Of a DNA stretch of 64,000 bases, positions 37,720 to 47,257 are shown piece after piece (position 1 is the first letter of the stretch; every line of letters begins with the position of its first letter). Position numbers and translations under genes: made by a program. The DNA is from Photobacterium lipolyticum (GTDB lineage Bacteria; Pseudomonadota; Gammaproteobacteria; Enterobacterales; Vibrionaceae), in contig NZ_PYMC01000001.1 in the NCBI RefSeq assembly GCF_003026475.1, positions 372,001 to 436,000 on the forward strand. The letters are read 5' to 3'. The notes below the pieces were generated by a model. That model was given only the letters and a program-made list of their open reading frames with translations. It made no database searches and was not told where the DNA came from.

Positions 37720-38325
37720 CTATTGGCCGAATCGCTGACCACCGTTGCTCAACCACCTTAGCTCTTCCTGAGTAGATAAACGCCCCAAGGCGGCGTTACG
37801 GTGCGGAAAGCGGCCAAATTTATTAACCACATCACGATGACTGACGGCATACTGATAGAAGCCTTCAAAAATAATCGCATTTTCTGGTGAAACAGCCTGA
37901 CGCAACTGATTAAAGCAGAATACTGACTCTTCCTGATCTTCGATGGCTTCAGAATGTTCTAATGGCAAATAAAGAAATACCCGTTCGATTGGTGTTAGTC
38001 CTTCATCGCGGTTTTGAGCCAGTGCTCGTTTACAAATAGCCTGAGCCAGCGAATCATAACGAAATGCGGCACTGAGTCCGCGATAAATATTACGGGTAAA
38101 TTGATCAAGCAAAATGATCAGAGCAAGAGATCCTTTCGCGGTCTCAGTCCAATGGCCTAATCCGCCACGACCCGCCAGACTGACTAAGTGTTGAAACTTG
38201 TCGGCGATGAGCTTATCTGTCTCTTCTTCGCCTTTAAACCACAGGGCATTTTTGTCGGTTATTGTGACTTCCTTATCTAACTCACCAAACCAAAAATCTA
38301 AGACTTGCTGATATTCATCCGCCAT
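37720..38325 (-). CDS. DUF924 family protein
   Basis: A 201-residue protein of the DUF924 family, predicted to have an all-helical TPR-like fold; function unknown. The family motifs VLDFWFGE, LALIILLDQFTRNIYRG and FLYLPLEHSE are intact, as is the NKFGRFPHRNAALGR segment near the C-terminus. ATG 38325 is supported by GGAG seven bases upstream; the longer frame to 38355 is not. It is divergent from the HIT gene. The 187 bp between them contain GATTGGTATAATA, a copy of the dispersed ATTGGTA motif. Confidence 0.9.
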   Translation of the reverse strand: MADEYQQVLDFWFGELDKEVTITDKNALWFKGEEETDKLIADKFQHLVSLAGRGGLGHWTETAKGSLALIILLDQFTRNIYRGLSAAFRYDSLAQAICKRALAQNRDEGLTPIERVFLYLPLEHSEAIEDQEESVFCFNQLRQAVSPENAIIFEGFYQYAVSHRDVVNKFGRFPHRNAALGRLSTQEELRWLSNGGQRFGQ

Positions 38326-38512
38326 CTTTATCTCCATTATCACTACAACAACCACAAACGCATGTACCTGTATATCAAATGGCCAGACTATTATCGCGAT
38401 TGGTATAATATATTTATCTCAAAGATAATGTCAGAATACCGAACTACCTATTTTAAAAAATCAGCAATGTTCCAGCTTGTGAGCGGCACTGTACTCTTAA
38501 GGAATATTTACA

Positions 38513-38941
38513 ATGAGTTTCACCCTACACCCGCAATTAGCGACAGATACTACGATTTTAGGTGACTTACCACTGAGCCGGGTTCTGTTGTCCAAAGAGG
38601 CCTTAGGCCCGTGGCTAATCCTTGTACCTCGTAAAGATAATCTAACCGAGATCCATCACTTATCTGTTGACGAACAGTACCAATTAATCCGTGAATCAAG
38701 TGCTGTGGCGGCTTTATTAGAAAGTGACTATCAGGCCGACAAAATTAACATCGGCGCACTCGGTAATCTGGTCCCGCAATTACATATCCACCATATTGCA
38801 CGTTTCACCACCGACATTGCCTGGCCGGGCCCGGTTTGGGGCAATACCGATGGCACCCAGCGCAATGACGAACTACAACAAGCTTTAGCAGAAGAGCTAC
38901 GTGATGAGTTGAACAGTATAGACGGCTTTGTTAGAGCTTAA
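38513..38941 (+). CDS. HIT family protein
   Basis: A 142-residue histidine-triad family protein; such proteins hydrolyse or transfer nucleotides from nucleoside phosphates. The conserved C-terminal segment is LGNLVPQLHIHHIARF, then WPGPVWG. The triad reads HIHHIA rather than HxHxHxx, so the catalytic arrangement differs from HinT and activity is uncertain. AAGGA precedes the ATG. Ended by a clear terminator shared with convergent feoC. Confidence 0.88.
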   Translation: MSFTLHPQLATDTTILGDLPLSRVLLSKEALGPWLILVPRKDNLTEIHHLSVDEQYQLIRESSAVAALLESDYQADKINIGALGNLVPQLHIHHIARFTTDIAWPGPVWGNTDGTQRNDELQQALAEELRDELNSIDGFVRA

Positions 38942-38967
38942 ATTTGATCAGTTTCTGCAGAGATAGC

Positions 38968-38999
38968 AAAAAGGCAACCGAGTGGTTGCCTTTTGTTTT
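38968..38999. terminator. Terminator between the HIT gene and feoC
   Basis: AAAAGGCAACC (38969-38979) pairs with GGTTGCCTTTT (38984-38994) around GAGT, followed by GTTTTC. It separates convergent transcripts. Confidence 0.85.
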
Positions 39000-39016
39000 C
39001 TAATGATCAGACGTGA

Positions 39017-39259
39017 TTATCGCATCACCGTTACCGACAGCTCGTTAGCATGTAAACAACGATACCAAACCTCTTTGGCTGATTGAAAACAATTATCACT
39101 ATCGCAGCCAACCAGCTCTTTACCAACAGAGCCTTGGCGAACCCAAACATCGAGCATTGCTTCGACGCCATCTTCAGACATACCAAAATGAGTCGCCAGG
39201 TTTTTACGGCTCGAACGCCCATGTTGTTCAATATACTGTTTCAGCTGCTGAAGAATCAT
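39017..39259 (-). CDS. feoC: Ferrous iron transport protein FeoC
   Basis: An 80-residue winged-helix protein (LATHFGMSEDGVEAMLDVWV) of the FeoC family, which binds the FeoB cytoplasmic domain and modulates its stability or activity. Only two cysteines (CDSDNC) lie in the wing plus one in RCLH, compatible with the iron-sulphur site reported in some FeoC proteins. It overlaps feoB by four bases (ATGA) and is the last gene of feoABC. Confidence 0.92.
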   Translation of the reverse strand: MILQQLKQYIEQHGRSSRKNLATHFGMSEDGVEAMLDVWVRQGSVGKELVGCDSDNCFQSAKEVWYRCLHANELSVTVMR

Positions 39260-41532
39260 AATACAACCAACTCTTTTTGTTGTTTCTTACCCTGATGTTT
39301 GAACACGGCAAATAAACCTGCGTTAATCAGAACAAAGAAAGCAATCCAAGACATACTGGTAACAGGGTGATCGGCGAAGTGCGCAGCTTGATAGAAAACA
39401 GTGGCAAATGTATAAGCTAATAGCATTGTCCAACCCGCGATGAACACAGAGAACCTTTCACCAAACTCACGAACATAAGCCCCCATCGCGGCAGCACAAG
39501 GCGTGTATAACAAGATGAAAATCAAGTATGCCATCGCTGCAGCAGAACTCACGAAGTGCGCTTGAATGTTACCAAATATTGATTGGTCAACTTCTTGCTC
39601 TTCAGCAACTGTATTCAAGTCATCTAACTCACCCACTGTAATACCCAGTGGATCTGAGTAACTAAGATCAGCCAAGTTGGCCGGAATGGTAGCTACCGCT
39701 TCGTGCAAACTGGCCAATAGATCATATTCCGCATCATCGTCACTGGCAGATGGCGCATATAAACTATTCAACGTTCCTACTACCGCTTCTTTGGCAAAAA
39801 TACCGGTAATAATACCCACGGTTGCAGGCCAGTTATCTTCCTTCACACCGATTGGTGATAGCAATGGTGTTACAATTTGTGCCGCTTTCGATAGCACTGA
39901 ATTCTCAGAGTCTTCATTACCGAATGTGCCGTCCGTACCCAATGAATTGAAAAAGCTGAGGCATGCAACAACCACAACGATCGTCTTACCCGCACCAAAG
40001 ACAAAACGCTTCAGTTTCTGCCAGGTTTTAATCCCCACATTACGCATAGTTGGGAATTCGTAATCTGGCATTTCCATGATAAAGCTATCGCTCTTACCAG
40101 GGTAAAGCGTGTAGCGCAGAATAATACCGGTCATTACTGCGGCAGCAATACCCAGTAAGTAAAGGGCAAATACAATATTCTGACCGTTTTGTGGGAAGAA
40201 CGCTGCTGCAAATAACGCGTATACAGGAAGGCGAGCTCCACACGACATGAATGGTGCCATTGCTGCCGCCAGCTTACGCTCACGTTCCTGTTCGAGAGTA
40301 CGCGTTGCCATGATCGCTGGAACGTTACAACCAAACCCCAGCACCAACGGTACGAATGCCTTACCCGGCAGGCCCACTTTCTGCATCACTTTATCAAGCA
40401 CAAACGCCGCGCGAGCCATATAACCAGAGCTTTCTAACAACGCCAGAAACAGGTACAAGCAGGCAATAACAGGAATAAAGGTCGCAACAGTCTGAATACC
40501 GCCACCAATACCATCAGCAATCACGGTTACCAGCCACTCTGGCAAATGACCGTCAAATAGATAATGACCACCGTCGACAAAAATGGCACCAACGCTGATA
40601 TCAAAGAAATCGATAAATGCACTACCAATGTTAATGGAGAACATAAACATCAGATACATCACGACAAAAAAGAATGGTATACCAAACGCACGGTGTAAAA
40701 GAACACTGTCAATTTTGTCACTGACACTGCGGCTCAGTTTGCCTTCTTGACGGCGAACTTTCTGACAAAGCTGATGCAGGAATGTGTAACGAACATCAGC
40801 GACCTGAATATCAGGGTCTACATCCACTAGCAATTTATTGCGGATATTACATGCCAGGCCCTTATCGGCTTCAGATAATCCGTTAATAACCAAGGTATCA
40901 TTTTCAAGCATACGGATAGCTTGTGAACGCGCTTTTAACTGGCCGTCAGAGAACAGACCTTCAAGCTCAGTAACAGCATTTTCAAAGTGCTCGCCGTAAT
41001 TTAATGCCAGATCGCCAACAGCCACGCCCTGTGCCAGCATTTTGTGCAATCGAATTTTAAACTCGCTAACCTGTTTTTGGTTATGTGCTGAGAGGGATAA
41101 CACGGGGCAACCAAGGGCTTTTTCCAACGCTTGGATATCCAGAACCTGACGCTGGCGCTTTAACACATCCATTTTGTTCAATACCACCACCATTGGGCGG
41201 CCAAGCTCACGCAGCTGAAGAGTCATATATAAGCTGCGCTCTAAGCAGGAAGCGTCAACAACATTGATAATGACATCGGCCGGTGTCGTTAAAATCGCTC
41301 GAGAGGCAATTGCTTCATCTAAGCTATTGGCGTCATTGGCACTGTCTAAATTGTAAATGCCCGGAAGATCGGTCAGAGCAAAAGTGTCACCCGCACATTG
41401 GTAATTACCCGTTTTTTTCTCAACAGTTACCCCTGCCCAGTTACCCACTTGCTGTTTAGCTCCGGTAAGACCGTTAAATAAGGTCGTTTTACCGCTATTC
41501 GGATTACCAACGGTAAGAATGTTGTACTGCAT
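39256..41532 (-). CDS. feoB: Ferrous iron permease FeoB
   Basis: Inner-membrane Fe(II) transporter with a GTPase domain. The 758-residue protein has G1 GNPNSGKTT (from residue 9), G3 DLPGIYNL, G4 NKMD, a helical spacer, then the membrane part with Gate motifs including GYMARAAFVLDKVM and CGARLPVYALFAAAFF. It shares one base with the feoA stop (TAATG) and overlaps feoC. Iron control through the Fur box upstream of feoA is expected. Confidence 0.97.
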   Translation of the reverse strand: MQYNILTVGNPNSGKTTLFNGLTGAKQQVGNWAGVTVEKKTGNYQCAGDTFALTDLPGIYNLDSANDANSLDEAIASRAILTTPADVIINVVDASCLERSLYMTLQLRELGRPMVVVLNKMDVLKRQRQVLDIQALEKALGCPVLSLSAHNQKQVSEFKIRLHKMLAQGVAVGDLALNYGEHFENAVTELEGLFSDGQLKARSQAIRMLENDTLVINGLSEADKGLACNIRNKLLVDVDPDIQVADVRYTFLHQLCQKVRRQEGKLSRSVSDKIDSVLLHRAFGIPFFFVVMYLMFMFSINIGSAFIDFFDISVGAIFVDGGHYLFDGHLPEWLVTVIADGIGGGIQTVATFIPVIACLYLFLALLESSGYMARAAFVLDKVMQKVGLPGKAFVPLVLGFGCNVPAIMATRTLEQERERKLAAAMAPFMSCGARLPVYALFAAAFFPQNGQNIVFALYLLGIAAAVMTGIILRYTLYPGKSDSFIMEMPDYEFPTMRNVGIKTWQKLKRFVFGAGKTIVVVVACLSFFNSLGTDGTFGNEDSENSVLSKAAQIVTPLLSPIGVKEDNWPATVGIITGIFAKEAVVGTLNSLYAPSASDDDAEYDLLASLHEAVATIPANLADLSYSDPLGITVGELDDLNTVAEEQEVDQSIFGNIQAHFVSSAAAMAYLIFILLYTPCAAAMGAYVREFGERFSVFIAGWTMLLAYTFATVFYQAAHFADHPVTSMSWIAFFVLINAGLFAVFKHQGKKQQKELVVL

Positions 41533-41759
41533 TAGCGCACCTCTACGTCAATATTCGCGGCAATTTGTTTACGGAGTGCTATATCAACACCACGAACCCG
41601 AACTTGCAGAGGATCGCCAAGGGGCGCTAACCGAATAACAGTTACTTCAGTGTTAGGTAATAAACCCATAACCATTAGTTTTTTCCGGGTGGCGGCAGGG
41701 AGTTCCGACATACCTGTTACGACTCCATTTACGCCGCACGACAACTCTGAAAGTTTCAT
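41532..41759 (-). CDS. feoA: Ferrous iron transport protein FeoA
   Basis: A 75-residue SH3-like cytoplasmic protein needed for FeoB function. It contains LPAATRKKLMVMGLLPNTEV and ends VRGVDIALRKQIAANIDVEV, typical of FeoA. First gene of feoABC, with a Fur box starting 19 bases upstream. No strong Shine-Dalgarno is evident before ATG 41759 apart from a GGTGT-type stretch. Confidence 0.95.
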   Translation of the reverse strand: MKLSELSCGVNGVVTGMSELPAATRKKLMVMGLLPNTEVTVIRLAPLGDPLQVRVRGVDIALRKQIAANIDVEVR

Positions 41760-41777
41760 ACTAAACCGACACCTTAA

Positions 41778-41792
41778 TGAGAATTATTAGCA
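41778..41792 (-). promoter_or_regulatory. Fur box upstream of feoA
   Basis: TGAGAAT-T-ATTAGCA matches the Fur 7-1-7 pattern TGATAAT-n-ATTATCA at 12 of 14 arm positions. Its place just before feoABC makes repression by Fur-Fe(II) very likely. The rest of the interval to about 42065 holds only minor inverted repeats, for example GCACAG/CTGTGC at 41945-41969. Confidence 0.75.
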
Positions 41793-42065
41793 TTTCTACT
41801 CGCTATCTTACACATCTGCCGGATGCGGGTCTTGTTTTAAATCAAAAATAACACCCAGCCAAAATGAAAACATTGATTGCAGAAATGAAACCCTCTCGAC
41901 GCCTTGGATAATAACTTACAAATAAACATTTTGACGTTTTTAGCGCACAGAAACAACTAACCACTGTGCATTGATTTTATAGTGATTTTTACTGTTGGCG
42001 TATTTTCATAGAAAGCTGGCGGGTATCTTATAACAGGGGGATACTCAAAAACGTTATATTGATTT

Positions 42066-42190
42066 CAACACAGAGCAACGGGCTCTTTTGTTATTCCGAA
42101 GACAATATGGCACACCATATTGTCTGGCAGCAAGCGAAGGTGTCATTGACACCCGTGGTGTAGTTTCTATAACTACACCACGTTTTTTTT
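42066..42190 (+). ncRNA. Candidate multi-hairpin small RNA
   Basis: Four consecutive stem-loops lie on the plus strand, ending in a strong intrinsic terminator, although no plus-strand gene exists between feoA and here. Stems: AGAGC/GCTCT (42072-42086), AGACAATATGG/CCATATTGTCT (42100-42125), GGTGTC/GACACC (42139-42153), and CGTGGTGTAGTT/AACTACACCACG (42154-42182) followed by T8. Both flanking genes are on the minus strand, so the U-run serves neither. TATATT at 42055-42060 is a possible -10 with no clear -35. The 5' end is therefore a guess, and no known RNA family was recognised. Confidence 0.5.
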
Positions 42191-42258
42191 CATTCGTCAT
42201 CTTGATTGAGCCATCAATCTTCCCGACAAATTCCCGTCATCTTATTTATTTCGTGCCT

Positions 42259-45200
42259 TTATTTACACCCTTGTGCCGAAGCAACAAACTGCGATGGCGT
42301 CATCCCAAAACTATTTTTGAATCTGGCACTAAAGTATGATGGATCATTGAAACCACAGGATAACGCGACATCAGAAATCTTATCGCCTTGCTTCAACATC
42401 AATTGTGCCTGCTCAAAACGAAACTGAATCACGTAATCTTTAAAAGACATATTGAATTCTTGCTTGAACTTGCGCTGCAAACTGCGCTCTGAGGTAAATA
42501 TTGCCTTTGCCGCCGCCGCCGTACCAAAATCGGCATCATGGAAATGCTGCTCCACCAACGCAATGACTTCTTTACGCCACGATGTTGAATTATCAGTCGT
42601 AGTATTAGGTGCCACTTTTGTCATCGGTAAATCATCGATATACGGGCAGTCATTCGCGGCTGACGCAACGCCGCGTTTATCATATCGGTATAACGGAAGC
42701 TTCAGTACAAACTCACTGCCAACCCCCTTGTAGCTAATAACCGAGATATCACCTTCGTAACATTCCACCAGCTGTTTCACCGAAGTCAAGCCAAGTCCGA
42801 ACCCAGATTCAACGTTAAATTCAGCCCCTTCCTTAAAGTACTGAGTAAAGATACTGTCACGAATATCTTCAGACATCCCTTTACCTGTATCTGCCACCGA
42901 TATTGTCAAATAGACACGATCATTTTTAGCCGTCACTGTAATACAACCCCTAGTAGCAGTATATTTCAGTGCATTTGACAGCAGGTTACCGACCATAATT
43001 TCTAAATGGTAAGGGGCGGTTTTAATACTGGCACCTTCGGTTTTATCCTCAAGGCACAAAATAATATCTTTTTGATCCGCCTCCATCTGCCAACTCATTA
43101 CCGTGGCCTGAAGAATCGGGCTGACTAACTGCTCACACAATTTTTCCGGCTCAAGAAATGCCAATGCACCTTTTGCCAGTAACTGATCCGCCAGATGCAG
43201 CGAACGCTCAACATTACGGGCAATCATACTGAATTTCTCGGCCTCCTCACCATGGCTAGCCTCCTGCATTTTCTTAACCGGGCCTAAAATTAAAGTTAAC
43301 GGTGTACGCAACTCATGCGATAACTGGGCCATGACGTTTTGGCGAACATTTAAAATATACTGTAACTGCTTATTGCTTGAATGAAGCTGCTGCTTTTGCC
43401 GTTCTATACGAACTGTCTTACGGAAGACCGCTTGTTTTAAATGTAGATTTTGTTCTTTAACATTCTTTGAGCGCCAGGAAATCAACAACATAATAATTGA
43501 ACAGATTAATAAGATGAAGGTACCTATTGTCCAATAAGAAAGGTACCAGGGCTTCAGGATCTGAAATGGGAATGTCGTGACTTGTTGCAATTCACTATTC
43601 AGTGAATCAATTCTGAGTTCTAACGTATAGTTACCCGGATGCAATGTATCAAAGATCAGCAAATAACCATTCAAAGAATGCCAACTGTCATCCTCATTTC
43701 CCGATAAACGAAATTGCAGTTTAGTCGGTCCGGAAAAGGGGAAAACACCTAAATTAAAGCTGACTGAATCACCAAACGGTACAAGCAGTAACTCCTCGCT
43801 GGCACCAGCAAACTGACGTAATTGATGATTGATTCGTATTTCACCAATCACAACCTGCGATAACTCAGTATCTAACTGAAGTAACTTATCAGGGGTGACT
43901 TCCAACAGCCCTTCACGACCACCAAAAAGTAACTTACCCGACAATAATCGCTCACACGCTTGTGAATAAAATTCATTTTCAATGACCCCAGCCGGTGGTG
44001 CAAAATGCTGACGTAAATCAGCATTAAATGAAAAATGTGACATACCTTTACTTGAGCCTAACCACACTCCTTTATTATCACTCACCACGCAATAAGGATT
44101 GGCTCGCTCACCCATAAGTTTGATGGTGGATGGCTGCAAGTTTTTCAAATCAGGTGAAAACTGCAAACTATGATTATTCACAATCCAAAGCTGCGCCATC
44201 TGATCTTCATATAAATCTAAAACTCCGCCTTGACCTCGGGTTTGCTCAATAACTTGAAGACGTCCGGCGTCAAAACGATACAGCGCGTAGTCCGTTCCTA
44301 TCCATACTTGTTTTGCACTATCTTCAAAGATAATTGTGGCCAGCTCATCGCCCTTCGGATCCAGCTGCCAATGACTGCCAAATGAAACCAACTCCTGGCT
44401 ATCAGGCCAGTAGCGATACAACGTTGATCGCATACCAATCCAAACCGACTCATAATGATCAACCATAATGCTGACGACGTGCTTATTGTTAAACCAAGGA
44501 GGCAGTTCATAAGAAACCTGTTCATTGCTCGATAGTGAAAAAACTTTCAGTCCACGCTCGGTCGCGAGCCATAGCTCATTATTACGATAAGCTATATGGT
44601 TAACGACTCCCAGACTGGTAATTTGGCGCACAATATCAAGCTCGGCATTCAGCTCAACCAGCCCCAGATCAGTAGCCAGCCAAATATCGCCGTCAGGCAA
44701 TTCGATCACATCATTGATCTGTCCAGCCTGAATCAGATCAGCCTGCATACCGTAACGAAGACGTTTAAATAGGGTTGTGATGTTAGGAAAATAATTGATC
44801 CCATTATTGGACGCTATCCATAAGTCCCCTTGGTCATCACGGTGTAAGGCCTGGATCTGATTGCCATCAATGGAAAAAATATCATGCCGACGGGCTAGAA
44901 ACTGATGCAGTTCACGACTCTCTAGTTCGAGTAGATTCAGCCCTTTTTTTGTACCAATCCACAATCCTGAATCTGTTTCAGAAATACTCGAAATATAATG
45001 ATGACTTAGCTGTTTGCGATCTTTAAACAAGTAAGGCTTTTCAATGTGATTCACGAAAAGTCCTTCATTGGTACCCACCCAGAGCTGGTTGGCTTTATCG
45101 GCATAAACCGCCGTCACCTGATATTCAGGGTACGTCATGGGTTCAATCAGCTGATGATCTTTAAATTCGTAAAGACCGCTTTCTCCGGCAACAAACAACG

Positions 45201-45714
45201 ACTCACCGGCAAGATACAAACCCGTAGCAATAAAGCCTTCCGGCAAACTAAAAAATGCCGGACGAACCTGACGTTCTGTAACGAGATAAAGACCTTTGTC
45301 ATTGGCAAACCAAACTTCTCCACCTTTGCTAATAACATGTTTCAGTGGGATCTGACTGATCTTGAGATTACGTAATCGAGTTTCTGCCGGAGAGTATTGA
45401 AAAGCTTCCCCATCTCTGATCAACCACAGTGACTGGTTCACCATAACAGCATCCGTTACGCCTTTAATGATATTGCCTTGCCCGTCAACAGTACTATGCA
45501 GAATACGACCATCATAAAAAATCAGCTCCCCCTGAACGTCAACAAACCATAAACCACCGTTGGTGTTATTAATAATTTTGACTGCCGAAACAAGACTCCC
45601 CTGCTCTTGGTGAGGTAATGGATAAAAGGCGTGATTCGCACCAGCGTTAGCGGCAGGGAGCCTGCCAAGCAGTGAAAACAACAAACAAACAATTGCGATA
45701 AAGGCTTTATTCAT
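42259..45714 (-). CDS. Membrane sensor histidine kinase fused to AraC-type regulator, without receiver domain
   Basis: A 1151-residue one-chain sensor-regulator. Signal peptide, then a periplasmic two-component propeller made of about eight W[IVL][GA]-type repeats (LWVGTNEGLF, LWIGTKKGLN, IWLATDLGLV and others), a Y_Y_Y domain, one membrane helix (about 727-747), HisKA with H800 in QLSHELRTPLTLILG, HATPase with NLLSNALKYT, VADTGKGMS and GFGLGLTS, and a C-terminal AraC helix-turn-helix (about 1045-1150). Only some 33 residues separate kinase and AraC parts, so the receiver found in Bacteroides-type hybrids is missing. ATG 45714 fits TAAGAA spacing better than 45720. Ligand and targets unknown; such proteins often sense glycans. 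Confidence 0.88.
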   Translation of the reverse strand: MNKAFIAIVCLLFSLLGRLPAANAGANHAFYPLPHQEQGSLVSAVKIINNTNGGLWFVDVQGELIFYDGRILHSTVDGQGNIIKGVTDAVMVNQSLWLIRDGEAFQYSPAETRLRNLKISQIPLKHVISKGGEVWFANDKGLYLVTERQVRPAFFSLPEGFIATGLYLAGESLFVAGESGLYEFKDHQLIEPMTYPEYQVTAVYADKANQLWVGTNEGLFVNHIEKPYLFKDRKQLSHHYISSISETDSGLWIGTKKGLNLLELESRELHQFLARRHDIFSIDGNQIQALHRDDQGDLWIASNNGINYFPNITTLFKRLRYGMQADLIQAGQINDVIELPDGDIWLATDLGLVELNAELDIVRQITSLGVVNHIAYRNNELWLATERGLKVFSLSSNEQVSYELPPWFNNKHVVSIMVDHYESVWIGMRSTLYRYWPDSQELVSFGSHWQLDPKGDELATIIFEDSAKQVWIGTDYALYRFDAGRLQVIEQTRGQGGVLDLYEDQMAQLWIVNNHSLQFSPDLKNLQPSTIKLMGERANPYCVVSDNKGVWLGSSKGMSHFSFNADLRQHFAPPAGVIENEFYSQACERLLSGKLLFGGREGLLEVTPDKLLQLDTELSQVVIGEIRINHQLRQFAGASEELLLVPFGDSVSFNLGVFPFSGPTKLQFRLSGNEDDSWHSLNGYLLIFDTLHPGNYTLELRIDSLNSELQQVTTFPFQILKPWYLSYWTIGTFILLICSIIMLLISWRSKNVKEQNLHLKQAVFRKTVRIERQKQQLHSSNKQLQYILNVRQNVMAQLSHELRTPLTLILGPVKKMQEASHGEEAEKFSMIARNVERSLHLADQLLAKGALAFLEPEKLCEQLVSPILQATVMSWQMEADQKDIILCLEDKTEGASIKTAPYHLEIMVGNLLSNALKYTATRGCITVTAKNDRVYLTISVADTGKGMSEDIRDSIFTQYFKEGAEFNVESGFGLGLTSVKQLVECYEGDISVISYKGVGSEFVLKLPLYRYDKRGVASAANDCPYIDDLPMTKVAPNTTTDNSTSWRKEVIALVEQHFHDADFGTAAAAKAIFTSERSLQRKFKQEFNMSFKDYVIQFRFEQAQLMLKQGDKISDVALSCGFNDPSYFSARFKNSFGMTPSQFVASAQGCK

Positions 45715-45847
45715 ATTCATATTCTTAAGTGCGAGTAACATCAACAACACACCAGTAACTTGCGAACTGGTACATTATTGAATCTGCTATTATGCAGTAT
45801 GAATGATTCTAATATAATCTCAGTTTTATAAATTACACCCTCTGACA

Positions 45848-45874
45848 TAAAAAAAGCGCACCTCGTGCGCTTTT
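45848..45874 (-). terminator. Terminator of mepM
   Basis: AAAAGCGCAC (45852-45861) pairs with GTGCGCTTTT (45865-45874) around CTC; the A-tract at 45849-45855 supplies the minus-strand U-run. About 30 bases past the mepM stop. Confidence 0.82.
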
Positions 45875-45901
45875 ATATGCCCAAACCTCTCAATAAGAAA
45901 A

Positions 45902-47257
45902 CTAACCGGGCATCACCGCCAGTAATTTCTGTCTTTCGCTATTGGCCAGTTGCTTATATTTAGACCGCGCGTTACTTGGAACAGGATCCGCTTGAGGCAA
46001 TGGTACTTTCATTGCGTTAACTGGACGATTCTTCTTGATTAGCTCAAAGTGAAGATGCGGGCCGGTCGAACGTCCTGTATTGCCACTTAACGCAATACGC
46101 TGGCCCATGGTCACTCGGTCCCCGACTTTTACCAGCAACTTATGCAGGTGCAGGTAACGGGTCATATATTCGCGGCCATGCTTGATAACAACATAGTTAC
46201 CTGCGAGTCGGTGCTTACTAGCTTTAACCACCACACCATCGCCTGCCGCCAATACCGGGGTACCAATCGGAGTCGCGAAGTCAGTACCATTATGTGGCGA
46301 AATACGACGGGTTACCGGATGCTTTCGCGTCGGATTAAACGACGAGCTGATACGATAGCGCTTCGCTAATGGAATACGGCGTAATGCACGATTCAAGCTA
46401 TTGCCATCGGTGTCATAAAACTGATCGTCGCTATGACGCATCACGAAAATTTCACGGTTATCACTCAGATAGTAAAGCGCTTTCAGTTCACCTTTAGTCA
46501 CCGCCTTACCATCAATGAACTCACGCTCTACTGATACGGCAAAACGATCGCCTTTACGCACTTCCCGGCCGAAATCAAAACGCCATTGTAAAACCTGAAC
46601 TAAGGTTTGAATCTGATTAGGTGTTAAGCCAGCGGCAAGTGCTGAATTATAGAAGCTTCCTGTAATCCTTCCGGTTAAGAAGACAGGCTTAATCACACCG
46701 TTTTCTTCAACCTGTTTGAACTGATAGCCCTTGTTAACCAAGGTATAGCTATCAGTGATTTTTTTACTGCGCTGGATATTAAATTCTTTTACCTGCCCAT
46801 CATCATTAACAGACCATTCTATCGTCTGCCCGACCCGAAGATTCTGAATCGACTTGTTGACCTTGATCAGTCGGTACATATCAGAAATAGGCAGCGCATA
46901 TTGCGAGAAAATCGAACCTAATGTTTCACCTGACGTAATTTTATGCTTATGAGCAACGTCCGTAACTTGCTCTAATTTCTGCTCAAGTGCATCTTTTGGC
47001 GCTGAAAACTCAGGATCTTCCGGATCCAGATCAGCCCCCAGCGGCTCACTGTTCTGTTCTGATAATACTTCAACTTTCTCGTGTGGCAGCTCAATTTCAA
47101 CCCGTTCAGCGCGTTGAAATTTTGGTGTCTGATACGTTTGTTGGGATGGCTGCCACATAAGTGCAGCCATCACCAACAGAGAGGTTGAGGCTAACGCAAT
47201 CCGATGCTGACGAGGTAATTGTTTTATTGAAGAGACCGCAACCTTATACAATTTCAT
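45902..47257 (-). CDS. mepM: Murein DD-endopeptidase MepM family
   Basis: Zinc endopeptidase that cuts D-Ala-mDAP crosslinks so that new peptidoglycan can be inserted. The 451-residue protein has an N-terminal membrane anchor (about 20-36), an OapA/LysM-like part (HKITSGETLGSIFSQYALP), and a C-terminal M23 domain with the zinc motif HNGTDFATP, TRYLHLHKL and GPHLHFELIK. It resembles E. coli MepM and the Vibrio ShyA group. It overlaps the znuA stop by one base, so it is co-transcribed with the zinc uptake gene; this fits a zinc enzyme made under Zur control. Confidence 0.94.
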   Translation of the reverse strand: MKLYKVAVSSIKQLPRQHRIALASTSLLVMAALMWQPSQQTYQTPKFQRAERVEIELPHEKVEVLSEQNSEPLGADLDPEDPEFSAPKDALEQKLEQVTDVAHKHKITSGETLGSIFSQYALPISDMYRLIKVNKSIQNLRVGQTIEWSVNDDGQVKEFNIQRSKKITDSYTLVNKGYQFKQVEENGVIKPVFLTGRITGSFYNSALAAGLTPNQIQTLVQVLQWRFDFGREVRKGDRFAVSVEREFIDGKAVTKGELKALYYLSDNREIFVMRHSDDQFYDTDGNSLNRALRRIPLAKRYRISSSFNPTRKHPVTRRISPHNGTDFATPIGTPVLAAGDGVVVKASKHRLAGNYVVIKHGREYMTRYLHLHKLLVKVGDRVTMGQRIALSGNTGRSTGPHLHFELIKKNRPVNAMKVPLPQADPVPSNARSKYKQLANSERQKLLAVMPG

